From Prorocentrum cordatum (lineage: Eukaryota > Sar > Dinophyceae > Prorocentrales > Prorocentraceae), in assembly GCA_963575745.1 (NCBI GenBank), contig CAUYUJ010016294.1, forward strand, positions 430,157 through 494,156: a DNA stretch of 64,000 bases, given 5' to 3'. A program made the translations under genes and the position numbers. A model generated the notes under the pieces. The model saw only the letters and a list, made by a program, of their open reading frames with translations, was not told the origin of the DNA and did no database searches. Shown piece after piece: positions 53,086 through 63,984 of this stretch (position 1 is the first letter of the stretch; each line of letters starts with the position of its first letter).

Positions 53086-54080
53086 GGGTTGGGCAGCACT
53101 CGGCGTATGACGTTTTGCTTCGCCACTGTGCCTCACAGTGGCTGCACTCTTCGCTCGCATGTCCAGCTGCTACGTCTCACGCTACCATGCCCTCCTGCGG
53201 TCCAAGGCCAGGCAGCGCCCGCCCGTTAGCGTGGTACCAGAGGGGGACGGGGGGGTGGCTGGAGTCTGATGATCGGGGGGGATGGCTTGGGATGTTTAAA
53301 CACTCACAGTCGCATGTCAGGCCCCCATGGTCAACAGGGCGTGGCCCCACCGCTTCGGACTGCCAGCGTACGAGGGGCACGCCTTCAGCGACAGTTTGAC
53401 ACTTCACATCCTCGAACTCAGATGCGCCACTTTGCTCTCTTTTGCGTCGTCTGTCTCTGCTTTCCCACAATGCACGCGTATTTTGACCCCTTCTCGTTCG
53501 GCCTCCTTCGTAGTACGTGATTATTCAGGTACTGGCTTGATGTCCTTCCCCACTCCACTGCGCGGCCTGGCGGGCGCATGCTCTGTGGACCCACGGCCTC
53601 TGTGCCCTTTTCGCTGCTCTTGGCCGCTCCCTCTTTCTGCTGCGCCCGCCAGGCCTGATACGTTGGTGCTTTGCCCAAGTCGGCGCAAGCTTATCTGCAC
53701 CACACCCATAACGGAACGATCTCCGATCCATGTCCGTGCAGCGTAAACATTGGGGGTGATAGAAGGGGGGGGGAACAGGGGCAGGAAGAGGGAGGACGGG
53801 GCAGACGCAGGAAGAGAAGGAAGGGGGGAGGTGGACGAGGAGGAGGAGGGGGAGGGGCTGCTCATCGTCTTTAGATACCTCTGCTGCACGTGAAGCTCTT
53901 CGCCTTTTTTATCACCCTCTCTGGCCAGGTGGGCGCGTGCTCTATGCCTGAAGCTTGCCGTTGCACTCTTCCTTTTCCAGCCCAATCTGGCGTTTACCTT
54001 GCTGCGCCCACCTAGGTCTAATTTGTAGGCCGCCTCCCCCAAGTCCATCAAGTATTCTGTGCCTGCCACACGAGCTCAGG
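53086..54080. other. No gene recognised
   Basis: Ordinary-composition DNA with a GGA-rich piece at 53755-53860. Frames up to 180 codons on the minus strand lack recognisable motifs. Confidence 0.4.
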
Positions 54081-54084
54081 CATT

Positions 54085-54629
54085 CCGTGTGTCGATGCCT
54101 TCGAGACCTCTCAGGGCCCCGAGAAGACGAAAATGATGAAGGACCTGCGTCACCGTTTCTTCGACACGCCGTATGTCTGGGACCGCTGCGAGCCTTGATG
54201 CTCAGAACCTGGCCCACGTGCGAGGCGTTCTGGCTCGGGGGCAAGCCCTGCTCTGTTGCATGACGTGCGCTGCGCGGGGGGCAGCGTATCCGAATTCGCG
54301 GCGCTGGCGGCGCGGCGTATCGCGCAGCTCCCCAAGGTGCCCGATTGAGTCGGGCGCATCTTCGGGGCGCTTGCGGCGGCGCTTGTCGCCCGACCCTGCT
54401 CGTCGACAAAAACGGGGGCGGTCCAGCTCGATCGATTGATCGCGCAGGGGGCCGTTGAGTCCGCCCGGTCGGGCAGGCCCCGTACCTGCAGGCGCACCTC
54501 TTCGACGGCAAGAGCGAGGCGGAGAAGGCGCCGCGCCCGCCGCGTGCGGCCCGCGAGGCATCCCAGAAGCAGGGCCCGCCTCCGAGGATGGAAGAAGTGG
54601 CCATCCTTCGAGTACAGCCACGACGCTGA
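54085..54629 (+). pseudogene. Degenerate coding relic, unknown protein
   Basis: Protein-like pieces lie in order on the plus strand. GIPCVDAFETSQGPEKTKMM KDLRHRFFDTPYVWDRCEP ends at a stop (54196). LARGQALL then HDVRCAGGSVSEFAALAARR IAQLPKVPD ends at a stop (54344). STKTGAVQLDRLIAQGAVES ARSG follows. After a +2 shift, QAPYLQAHLFDGKSEAEKAP and ASQKQGPPPRMEEVAILRVQ PRR end at the stop 54627-54629. Most pieces share one frame with two stops. The first piece follows a CTCAG that could be a splice acceptor. No family recognised; it is either a decayed gene copy or exons with short introns. Confidence 0.35.
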
Positions 54630-55760
54630 AATAAGGAACGCCTCGGGTGCGGAAGGTGTTCACTGTTCCTTAAGCTCTCCCATGGCTCCTCCTCCATCAT
54701 TCTTCGTGTGCCTAGGCGCTTCTGGGGCCAATGAAAGGTTTCGTTCCTTATGTAGCGCTCCTTCTGATAGCACCTCGACTGTAGGGAATCGATTGCAAAG
54801 CTGATGAGCCCCAGGAGTCGCCTTGGTTCGTCGAGCGTACGGACAGCAAAGAGAGGTGGAGTGACTGCCGAGTCTCCGAGCGTGCTGCGCACCTGTCGCA
54901 GATTCGCCTGGAAAACTGATGCTGAGGCAAACCAAGTCTGTGGAAACAACGCGCGGCCGCCTCCGCCCGCGCAGGCCGGCGGACGCCGGCAGAAGAACCA
55001 CCTTGCCGCCCCCAAGAGGGACGGCAACGTTTGGGGGTTCCCGGTGGCTGGAACCGGTTCGGTCGACTACGCGCTAGAATGGCCCTCCGCCGCAAGGCTT
55101 TTGGTGCGGGCTCGCAGGGGCGGCCCCAGCATTCACCCGCGCGCCTGGATCTGTGCCCTTCGCGGTCCCCCGAAGCCGCGCACCACAGGTCGCTCTTGCC
55201 CGGGGCCGTTCTCCCGCGTGTAGTCGTCACGTGCCGGCCGCGCGCCGCAAGGGGCCTGCCTGGCCATCGTCTGGCCCGTCGCCAGCGCGACATAGAGAAA
55301 CGATCTGGCTCCATGGGGACCGCGCGTTTCGAAGCTGGTGTTGCTGCTCATGGTGATGATGATATTGATATTGCAGTGGATTTTGAAACGCTTGATGTTG
55401 TTTCTTCAAGGCAATAGTTGATACTGAGTGGCGACTGTCAAGGGTCGATACAGGTGTCCAGTGTTTTCTGTCTGTTCTGATAGGTCTCCGCAAGGGAACG
55501 TCGGCGAGCTCACCAAGTTATTGATCGGATGCCTGTTGAGTCTTTGTTGCCGGCTGGTTCCCCGCGACCTCGTCGTCCACCTCGTCTTCATTCACTTCAT
55601 GGTCTGGCGGGCAGGTCTATGCCACACTTTGTCGCGTGCAGGAGATCACGAGGTTGGACCGATGTCCATGCTTCAATCGTCGCTGACGCTTTTCCTGCCG
55701 CCTCGAGGTGGGGAGAGAAAAACAAGACCGGCAGCAGTTCCTGAGCGATTTGAACAGGAC
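54630..55760. other. No gene recognised
   Basis: Frames are short or low in sense. 55340-55400 carries GATGATGATATTGATATTG-type sequence. Nothing else stands out. Confidence 0.4.
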
Positions 55761-55975
55761 ATGGGGTCAGAGTAGATGTCGTCGGAGGATCTCGCCGCAT
55801 CGCCGATGCAGCGGCGGTGCGGCTCCATGTGTCCCCGGTTTTCTCCACGCCGGCGTCGCCGATGCACCGCCGACGTCGCCGATGCATCGTCGATGCATCG
55901 GCGACGCATCGGCGATGCATCGGCGATGCATCTGCAATGCGGCACGATCCGCCGACCCCATCCACTCGGACCCCA
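55761..55975 (+). mobile_element. Small TIR element, family B, copy 2
   Basis: The left arm ATGGGGTCAGAGTAGATGTC GTCGGAGGATCTCGCCGCAT (55761) is answered by the inverted arm ending GCGGCACGATCCGCCGACCC CATCCACTCGGACCCCAC (55939-55976), about 48 bp long. The centre shares GGTTTTCTCCACGCCGGCGT CGCCGATGCA with copy 1 and has expanded GCATCGGCGATGCATCGGCG palindromes. Confidence 0.75.
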
Positions 55976-56985
55976 CGTGGGAGATCTCCAGGTGCCCACT
56001 GCAGGCAGGACAGCCGCCTGGCCCCGCAGCTGCCGCGGTCGGCCGCCAGGCCCGCGCCGCGGCCCTGCGGCTCGTGCACGTGCGTGGGCCGGGCCGTGGC
56101 CAGCCCCCGTTGGCGGGCGCGCACCGCGGGCTGATCGGGTATAGCCAGGACCCGAGGCAAGGGGGCCCGGTTGGTGGTAGGGCCCTGGAGGCCCTAAATT
56201 AGCCAGAATCGCTAAACCAGGCCTGCCGTAGCTGGTGTTTTTTCGGGTGACGGCAGTTCTGGTTGGTGGAACGGGGCGGGGGGGGGGGTCCCCCAGTACA
56301 CATGACTAAGCCAGGTCCCACAAAACCCAGTTCTGCCAACGCCCGAGCTGAGAGCGGGCCCTGCGGCTGTCGGGGGAGGCTGGACGTTCTTGTCCGCCGC
56401 AGCTGCTTCGCAGGGCTACACCCAGGAAGAGAAGTTCCACAGTCATGGAGTACTGGGCTGGGAAGGGTGCAGGTTTCTTCCCGCGGTCGACAGGCCGGCT
56501 GTGCCGCACTGGTCATTGTTTGGGGGAAGTTGGGCGTCGCGGGGGGAGCAGCGAAAAAAATGAAACACATGGGGGGGGGGAGTCCTCCTGGGAGGCTCCA
56601 GGACGGCCCAGGGGGGCCCCACGGCGGCCCGACATGGCCCGAGGCGCATCAGGACGGCCCAAAAAGATTGGTGTTTCCGCTGGTGGGTTCAGCCGGAGGG
56701 GCAGCCCGGGCGAGATGGTCAGCGGCCGGTGGGGGGCACTCCTGCCGCGGGCGGCAGCCCCGATAGGACGAGGTCGAGGCATCCAGATTCCAGAGGAGTC
56801 ATTCAACAAACGCGGCCCAAGAGGTCGCCGACATTGCTTCGGACGGTTCAGCAGGTTCCCCGGACGGCCCAAGAGGGCTCCAAGAGGACCCCCAGAGGGC
56901 GCAGGAGGAGAGGCGAGGCGGCGGAGGGGGGCGGCGCGGGAGTCGCCCTTGACGCTGGCTCGCGGGCCCGGTGGGCCTGAACTGA
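55976..56985. repeat. GC-rich stretch with GGACGGCCCAAGAGG-type repeats
   Basis: From 56580 to 56900, words such as GGACGGCCCA, AGGGGGGCCCC and GGCCCAAGAGGGCTCCAAGA are the inverse of the 18-20 kb array units. G10 runs occur at about 56278 and 56571. No gene recognised in either half. Confidence 0.5.
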
Positions 56986-57014
56986 GGCAGTGCCTGCAAC
57001 AGGAGAAGGAGCGA

Positions 57015-57275
57015 GGAGTGGAGGGGGGTGGGGGGGAGGAGGAGGCGGAGGAGGACGAGGAGGAGGAGGAGGAGGAGGAGGAGGAGGAGGAGGAGGAGGA
57101 GGAGGGGGAGGGGGAGGGAGGAGATGGAGGAGGAGGAGGAGGAGGAGGAGGAGGAGGAGGAGGAAGAGTTGGTGGAGGAGGAGGAGGAGGTGGTGGAGGA
57201 GGACGAGGAGAAGGAGGAGGAGGAGGAGGAGGAAGAGGAGGAGGAGGAGGAGGAGGAGGAGGTGGAGTTGGAGTA
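57015..57275 (+). repeat. (GGA)n purine tract
   Basis: GGAGGAGGA with GTT and GAC interruptions over about 260 bp. Confidence 0.9.
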
Positions 57276-57427
57276 GCAGCAGAAGCATTGAAGTCCTATC
57301 AACGCAAAAAAGAAGAGAAGGTGGACTTGTGAAAACCCAGGGCGCATCATCGCTGTGGCAAAGCCCCTCCATCCGAGCTTCTTCTTCATGCTCCCTACAA
57401 GAGTGTATCATTATTGCGAGATCACAC

Positions 57428-57923
57428 CCATTGGAAGATAACCACTTCTGAGTCCTGAATCACGTCAAATCGCAATTCCTGGGACTTCACTTCCGTGAGT
57501 TAACATGACTGGCGCGCCCTGACATTCTTCTAGCGCGCCAGAACACCATTCCTGGAACTTCAACAGAGCGATCCAGCGTGACCGCTGCGCCGTGTGACAG
57601 CCCTTACTCGCGCCATAACATCATGCCAAGGACTCGAACCGTTCGGATATTCGGAACTGCTGCAAGTTTTTACAACGAAAGCGCACGGCGCCAAGGCGAA
57701 GGCCACATGCATAATCCCTGCGAGCTCCAACTGCTAAAATTGGAGGATACCTCTGGCATGTCTGGTGACTAGTGGAGTCTAGTGATCGACATACAGGCGC
57801 GGGCCCGCGGGCCGTCGGAACGATACCCAGTCTTGCCAGCGCTTGGTTGTTGCCTCATTCGCACGATGGCGAGGAGGGGATATGGCGTCAGAGGTGATGC
57901 GGGTGTCCCAGGATTGCTCATCT
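57428..57923 (+). repeat. Large direct repeat, copy 1
   Basis: Matches 58940-59395 from CATTGGAAGATAA to GGATTGCTCATCT with few mismatches. It differs by two clean indels: an extra ~21 bp near 57594 and an extra 17 bp (57766-57784) bounded by GTGA on both sides. Contains the inverted pair CTGGCGCGC/GCGCGCCAG around 57511-57541. Confidence 0.9.
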
Positions 57924-58069
57924 TCCGCTATCTCCTGCTTGTTTATTTTATCATTTGCCTTGTTCAAGTGAGTTGCCATAGCAGTTCCTTCCGTAATTAG
58001 CCATTTTGTCTCGAGCGCTCAAGTGTTCTGCTGCGTGGCGGTATTCGAACCGCTGGCACCGAATGCCTC

Positions 58070-58546
58070 ATGAGCCCAGATCCTACGAGTTCGGCACTCG
58101 AGGCGGCTCTGCGTGTGGTGCTGTTCGCAGCCCTCGTCATCCATAGCATCCTGCACACCACAGACCCCTGCACCGGAGCCAAGAGCTACGCTCTGCGCGT
58201 TCAGGGTTCCCTGCCGCGCTGGCTGCTGCCCGCCGTTGGAGTTCTGCGGGCGGCGGCTGCCGTCATGATGTTCTCTAGCAATCCTTGCGTGGTGCTTGGA
58301 GCGCTGGCATATGTTTCGATATTGTGGAGTGGTGCGGCGTATTATCACTTTCGGCGCAAGCACCACGTTGCAGCTGTCTGTCCGGCTTGCTGTTTCGTGC
58401 TGCTCGCGGCTGCTGTCATCGCCTTGCGGGCGAGTCTCTTGTTTGCGCTGGTGGGGACGATTGCGTGTGCAGTGGTTGCAGTTGGTTTGGGGTGCATTCT
58501 CGTCACTCCTGCTCCAGAGGGGCAAGAAGTCTATTTCTTAATCTGA
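58070..58546 (+). CDS. DoxX-like small membrane protein
   Basis: A 158-aa ORF, ATG to TGA, with four or five hydrophobic helices (about 12-27, 51-69, 73-93, 103-119, 122-145). After a polar loop, the order LPRWLLPAVGVLRAAAAVMM, GALAYVSILWSGAAYYHFRR and a following Cys/Val/Ala-rich helix resembles DoxX-like proteins, including the small-residue helix with G88-A-A-x-x-H93 and basic residues. Function of such proteins in protists is unknown to me; membrane location is expected. It is intronless and lies between two direct copies of a 456-496-bp segment, so it may belong to a tandemly duplicated gene unit. It could instead be an unrelated four-helix protein. Confidence 0.55.
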   Translation: MSPDPTSSALEAALRVVLFAALVIHSILHTTDPCTGAKSYALRVQGSLPRWLLPAVGVLRAAAAVMMFSSNPCVVLGALAYVSILWSGAAYYHFRRKHHVAAVCPACCFVLLAAAVIALRASLLFALVGTIACAVVAVGLGCILVTPAPEGQEVYFLI

Positions 58547-58939
58547 CGCTGCGGAAGAATTGGGCGCAGTGAGAGGGACAAGTGACTAGTAAGCGTCATG
58601 TCAATTGAACGATTTTTCGTCGCTTTTGAATTGGCGCAGTTTGTAACTTGAGTAGGGCCGAGGGTCAGAAAGCGCCTTCCTCTGCAGGACCACCAGAAAA
58701 GGGACGTCAAGGTGGTCAAGCGCCTCGCCGCTTAAGCCGACGAAGATGTGTCGCTTATGTCCAAAGTTTTGGCTTGACGCTGGGTGTGGTGCATGAATTT
58801 CAGCTTGTCCGAACAGGTTGGTTGAGCCCCTTGTCCGTTTGGAGTGTTCTGCAGACCTGACCCCCCAGCCTTTTTCAATGTGTAACAGAGAAGCTTCCTC
58901 CCACAAGATACAGGTGCCTACATTCTGAAGCTGACCTCA

Positions 58940-59395
58940 CCATTGGAAGATAATCACTTCCGAGTCCTGAATCATGTCAAACGCAATTTCTGGGGCTTCA
59001 CTTCCGTGAGTTAACATGACTGGCGCGCCCTGACAGTCCTCTAGCGCGCCAGACACCATTCTTGGAACTTCAACAGAGCGATCCAGCGTGACCGCTGCGC
59101 CGTGTAACATCATGCCAAAGACTCGAACCTTGCGGATCTTTGGAACTGCTGCAAGTTTTTACAACGAAAGCGCACGGCGCCAAGGCGAAGGCCACATGCA
59201 TAATCACTGCGAGCTCCAACTGCTAACATTGGAGGACACCTCTAGCATGTCTGGTGATCGACATACAGGCGCGGGCCCGCGGGCCGTCGGAACGATACCC
59301 AGTCTTGCCAGCGCTTGGTTGTTGCCTCATTCGCACGATGGCGAGGAGGGGATATGGCGTCAGAGGTGATGCGGGTGTCCCAGGATTGCTCATCT
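58940..59395 (+). repeat. Large direct repeat, copy 2
   Basis: Second copy of 57428-57923, 1512 bp downstream. After CATCT at 59395 the sequence diverges completely, so no second DoxX-like ORF follows within the window. Confidence 0.9.
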
Positions 59396-61112
59396 CCCGC
59401 ACATCGGGCTCGATGCTGCTGTGGGCCGCTCTCTCTTGTGTCCAGGCCCGGAGGGACAGGGTTAAGGGGGGGGCACAGTCTTCCGCAACAGGGGGACTGC
59501 GGGGGTCGGAAGACCAGCCCCATTGAGACTGCCTATACGCCGATTGGGCAGGTGGGATTCGGGGTATGGTAGGAAGAAGGGGGGCAGGAGGGGACTGGGA
59601 GCAGGAGTGGGGCGGGCAGCATCGGGGGGTTCCGAGCGGGAGGGGAGGGCTCCCGCTGCGCCCTCCGCTGCCTCGGCGGCCCACCGCTGCCGAGCGAGGT
59701 CCCCCGCGGCCAGGCCCCCCGGTCCTCCCACGGCGGGGAGGCCACCCGCAGGCCCACGAGTGGGCGAGAGCGTCGAGCCCATGCTCACGCGTGCCGCCCC
59801 CCCCCCCTCTTGGCGCCCCCTCGGGGGCCCCGCCCCCGGCCGTGCTGAACCGGGCTGGGGAGGCCTGGGGGCCTCTCGCGACCCCGGCGGATCCCGGGGC
59901 TCCAGGATTGCAGCCGGGATTGCAAACGGAATTCAAGGGTGGAAAAATCACCCCGACCCCGACAATTCGCGTTTACTAAACAGCCCTGGGCGTTCACTAA
60001 ACAGCCCTGCTCTGTTCGATTCCTTCATGGGTGCGTTTACTAAACGGCTTCGCTGGTCGGGGTGCTTATTCTGGGGGTGGATTTTCTGCTCTCTAGGAAT
60101 GGCAACCGGAATGGCAACCGGAATTTTGTCGCCAGCGCTCGAGTTGGAGTGGGGTGTGCTTTGCCATTCCGCCGGCAACTCCGCCTGTGCTGTGCGCGAG
60201 CGCGTTCCCCCCTGGGGCAGCTCCGCACCACGGGCCCCTATCTATTGTCTCCGCGTTGCTCCCGTGGCCCCCTCAGGGCCTCCCCCCCAAGCCCCCCCCC
60301 CCCCCCCGAGATGCTTCTCCCCCCAGGGTCTCCGTGGATCGGGGGAGTGTCCGACGGGCTCTTCGAGACCATGTCCCCGGGCAGCGCGGTGACGCTTACC
60401 CGGCAGGCCTTCGGTGGCCGTCGGGGCCCCCTGGGCTCCCGCTCGAAGTCGCGGGCCAGAGATCCACACGTATTGCGCCGACGCGCAGATATCGGGGGCG
60501 GACAGAACCCCCAACAGTGACACGTCGACTAGTGAATTGTCCGTTTTCGGTTTTCGTGAGGGCGCCGTGGCTGTTATTTTCCAGGCTTGCACCCGCCAGG
60601 TTTGGGCCCGAAGTCGTTGTCACTAAACCACGTTTTACTAAAGGGAGGTCTGTCCATCCCCGAAAATAGGAGCCAGACTGGAGTCAAATCCGTGTACGCA
60701 ACGTGGTCGCCCAGGGCGGAAATGTGGGCAGTCAGTTCTGTATCTGAATGCGCGTTGCATGGGCAGGGCGTTCGGCTTTGGATTGAATGTCGGGCCTCCT
60801 TGGGGGCCCCATAAGCTTTGTCTCGGCCGTCTTGTAGACGGTTTCGCCGCAGTGGAGTCCATCCTGGGCTGGCGTAGCCGACGTTGAAGGGCTACCTGGG
60901 GCCGTCTTGGGCCCGTCGTGGGACCATCCCGAGGACCTCCTGAGGACCGCCTGTCGTTGGCAAGTGCTGGCCTGATGGCACCAGGCCCGGCCCTCCCAGC
61001 CAGAGCGCGGGCAGGCGACGGCGGTGAATGGAAGAGCTGAGCCTCGGCGGGGGGGGCACTGAGGTGCAGTAGGCGGCTTCAGCATACTGTCGACCGCTTT
61101 GGGGGAGTAGCC
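59396..61112. other. GC-rich noncoding stretch with TTTACTAAAC repeats
   Basis: TTTACTAAACAGCCCTG or TTCACTAAACAGCCCTG occurs near 59970 and 59992, with TTTACTAAACGGC near 60036. GGAATGGCAACCGGAATGGC is a short duplication near 60097. A C14 run lies near 60294. Frames up to 290 codons overlap on both strands and show no domain. Confidence 0.45.
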
Positions 61113-61276
61113 TTAAGCCGGTCCTATCCCTCTACATGGGGAATAATCAAAATAATAGAAAAATAGTCTGGGGGGCGATGTTCAGATTCTTTGTTTGGCT
61201 TTCTGGGGCATTGTCGGTGTACAGTTGTAGTTTTTCGTTCAAAGCCCCCTTGTAGGGGGGGACATGCCCGACCTAA
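61113..61276 (+). mobile_element. Small TIR element, family A, copy 5
   Basis: Begins TTAAGCCGGTCCTATCCCTC TACATGGGGAATAATC, ends CCCCCTTGTAGGGGGGGACA TGCCCGACCTAA, with AAATAGTCTGGGGGGC inside. Flanking octamers GAGTAGCC and AAGTAGCC match at 7 of 8. Confidence 0.82.
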
Positions 61277-61317
61277 AAGTAGCCTGGGAAATCACCTTTT
61301 GGACCGTCTCTCGCAGG

Positions 61318-61509
61318 CTTAAATATTGGCACCAACACCAATATCGGCGGCGTGCATCCACCGAGGGAAGAAGATCCCGATCTCGGTGATGGTGGTAATA
61401 TTCTGGCTTCCAAGGTGACCGAAATATTACCACCAACACCGAAATCTAAGATCATCATCTCCCTGTGGAGGCAAACCCATGTGCTGGTGTTGGTGCCAAT
61501 TTCCAGGCC
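61318..61509 (+). mobile_element. Foldback element with ~93-bp arms
   Basis: The left half from CTTAAATATTGGCACCAACACC aligns without gaps to the inverse of the right half ending GGTGTTGGTGCCAATTTCCAG. The outer 23 bp and inner GGTGGTAATATT are best conserved, the middle about two thirds identical. The halves meet near 61411. No coding capacity. Confidence 0.7.
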
Positions 61510-61685
61510 TCCAATAGGGTCGCCTGCGGAGGCGCACGAGGGCAGACCCTGCGGCTCTTTGCAGGGAGCCGTCGGCACGCCCTCCGCGCGGCAGCCGCGG
61601 CAGCCGCGCGGCGCACAGCGACCAAGCGCCGGGAGTTCCAGCATAAAAGCAGTCGGCGGCGAGCCGACTGAGGCCAAAGCGTCGT

Positions 61686-62060
61686 CGCGGTCCTCCTCCT
61701 CCTCCGCCTCCTCCTCCTCCTCCTCCGCCTCCTCCTCCTCCTCCTCTCTGCCCGAGGCTCCCCCCCACTCCCCGCAATTGCTCGGCAGCCGCCCTCCGGG
61801 CGTGCAGCCAAGGCAGAGACGAGCGCGCGGCGAAACCCGCCGCGCGGGCCTGAGAAGTAGAAGGAGGGAAGTGAGAAGGAGAAGGAGAAGGCCTGGCGAG
61901 CCGGGAGCGAGGGGGGGAAGTGAGAAGGAGAAGGCCTTCTCAGAAGTCTCGGGAGTCCCCCGGCCTTCTGAGAAATGCTCTGAGCCTTCCCCGGAGACAC
62001 AGAAAAAGCTTCCAAGAAGGCGCGGGGGTTTCTGAGGAGTCCCGCCGCCTTCTGAGAAGG
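61686..62060 (+). repeat. (TCC)n tract followed by CTTCTGAGAA repeats
   Basis: (TCC)n with GCC interruptions at 61691-61746. CCTTCTSAGAA occurs at about 61934, 61965 and 62046, within GAGAAGGAGAAGG-type sequence. No gene recognised from 62061 to 62440. Confidence 0.6.
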
Positions 62061-62443
62061 CATTCACCTTTTCATTTCCCCGCCTCGCTCGCCGCCAAAA
62101 CAGGAGTCGGAATTCCGAAGTGTCCGGCTGGAATCTTCGGAGACGACACTTTGAAAGGCAGTTGCCCTCCATTCTTGGAGCGGCTACGAACTTCTGAGAC
62201 GAACATGCGCGGAGTTTCGGCGAGAGCAACGCCGGCTTCCATACGTGGAACAGCTGCAAAGTTTTAAGACGAGTGCGCTCGGCCTCGAGGCTAATGCCAC
62301 ATGTTCAAACCGACCTTCCCTCCATCCGCGAAATTGCTTCACATATAAAGCGTCGGGACCATACATCAAGTCTCAAGCGAAACACCCTGCCCACCCTAAC
62401 GACGCGTCTCTGGTCCGACAGGGAGGAGCTTAGAAGTACAACG

Positions 62444-62640
62444 GATGAAAGAGGAAGAGGAGAATAAGGAGGAGGAGGAGGAGGAGGAGGATAATAAGGA
62501 GGAAGAGGAGAATAAGGAGGAGGAGGAGGAGGAGGAGGAGGAGGAGGAGGGAGAAGGCGGAGGAAGGGAGGAGGACGACGAGGAGGAGGACAAGAGGGAG
62601 GAGGATCAGGAGGAGGACGAGGAGGACGAGTCGGAGGTGG
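62444..62640 (+). repeat. GGA/GAA purine tract
   Basis: Nearly pure purine strand with AATAAGGAGGA repeats. The Glu-rich frame is compositional. 62641-63110 has no recognised gene. Confidence 0.9.
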
Positions 62641-63111
62641 GGCGGTCTTCTCGCTTATGTTTTTGCCCGCGCTCCACGGGTCTCCGATGCCGAGAGTTCC
62701 GCCCGGCGCTGCTTAGGATATTGGGATTTCTGTGGTGTGCAGCACACCTTAGGCGATGCTTAAGAAAACTTGAGTTTTCGGCCAGAGTCTCGATGATTCT
62801 TAATGCTGCAGTGCAAGTCTCAAGCTTTTGATAGAAATGTTTGGTTTTTTAATTCAAGTTCTGAGACTCTGAATTTCTTAACCCATGATTTCTTCAGCAT
62901 TTCGCATGGTGTAGGCACACAAAGTATGAGACTTTCGTGCGAGCTGCTGTCCCACGACAGTATCGTACACCCTTTTGAACACGCGGATCCCTGGGGCATC
63001 CTGGGAAGCTCGGGGTCGACGAAGGATCTGTCCCCAGGTTCTTACAGCAAGACGTCTTATCCGGGGGTCGAGCTCCTGCCACCCAGGCAGGGTTGTAGGA
63101 GGCCATTATAG

Positions 63112-63410
63112 GGGACTTGGAGGAGAAGGAGGAGGATGAAGAAGAGGAGGAGGAGGAGGAGGAGCAGGAGGAGGAGGAGCAGGAGGAGGGCGGGGATCAC
63201 GAGAAGCATCTGGAGCAGGATTGTTGAGGGCAGCAGCAGCACGAGGAGCACCTGGGAGGACGAAGGCGCCCACGAAGCCGGAAGAGGAGGAGGAAGAGGA
63301 CGAGGGGGAGGAGGAGGGGGGGGGCGGGGAAGGAAGAGGGCGGGAGGGGACAGGGGCAGAGGGAGGGAGGGTCGGGCCGGACGAAAGGGGAGGGTAGGGA
63401 AAGGGGCGGT
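63112..63410 (+). repeat. GGA-rich purine tract
   Basis: GGAGGAGGA with AAGAAG, CACGAG and GGGGCGGGG interruptions. Confidence 0.8.
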
Positions 63411-63604
63411 TACGATATTTGCTGCATGTAGCTGGTTTCGGCCCCACCGAGGGGCCCATTCCTCGACACATGGCCGCCTCCGGCGCCGGGAGGCGCCGGG
63501 AAAATCAGCTACGTGAGCTGATTCTCAAAGCCCCCCCGTTGCTATCCCCCCCCCTTTCGCCCCCCGAGAGGGGAGAAGGATCATCCGCAGCAGGAGCAGC
63601 AGCA

Positions 63605-63800
63605 GGACGAGGGGGGGAGGAGGAGGAGGAGGAGGAGGAGGAGGAGGAGGAGGAGGAGCAGGAGTCCCTCTGCAGGATCAGCAGGAGGAGCGGCGGCAGG
63701 TGGCGCAAGTGCGCGCCGGTTGAGAGCGGCGGCTGGAGGAGGAGCACGAGGAGGCAGGATGAGCAGGAGAAGGAGGTGGAGGACGAGGGACGAGGGGGAT
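63605..63800 (+). repeat. GGA-rich purine tract
   Basis: (GGA)n at 63614-63662 and GGAGGAGC-type sequence to about 63800. Confidence 0.8.
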
Positions 63801-63947
63801 CGGGAGGGGTTGGAGGGCCCAGTCGACTTGCTTCTGGAACACCAGTGCCTCGGGGCTGAACAAAATACCGCTCGCATGTTCTGGTCACAGACGTCTACGG
63901 ACACAGAGAACGTAACGTTGGGCTCCGCAAACGTTGGGGGCCCTTAC

Positions 63948-63984
63948 GTCTATAGACGCATTCGGGGTAGATGCGTCTGTAGAC
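63948..63984 (+). repeat. 14-bp inverted repeat (GTCTATAGACGCAT)
   Basis: GTCTATAGACGCAT (63948-63961) pairs with ATGCGTCTGTAGAC (63971-63984), 13 of 14 positions, with a 9-nt loop. A further ACGTCTACGG lies at 63893. It may be the start of an element continuing beyond the window. Confidence 0.65.

Noticed and set aside
53942-55027. 361-codon minus-strand ORF as a gene
   Set aside because: No recognisable domain, Arg/Pro/Ser-rich composition, and more protein-like pieces occur on the opposite strand.
58020-58100. tRNA-like sequence (GGTTCGAATACC on the minus strand)
   Set aside because: The T-loop is one base too long, and neither the anticodon stem nor the acceptor stem pairs; it overlaps the DoxX-like start.
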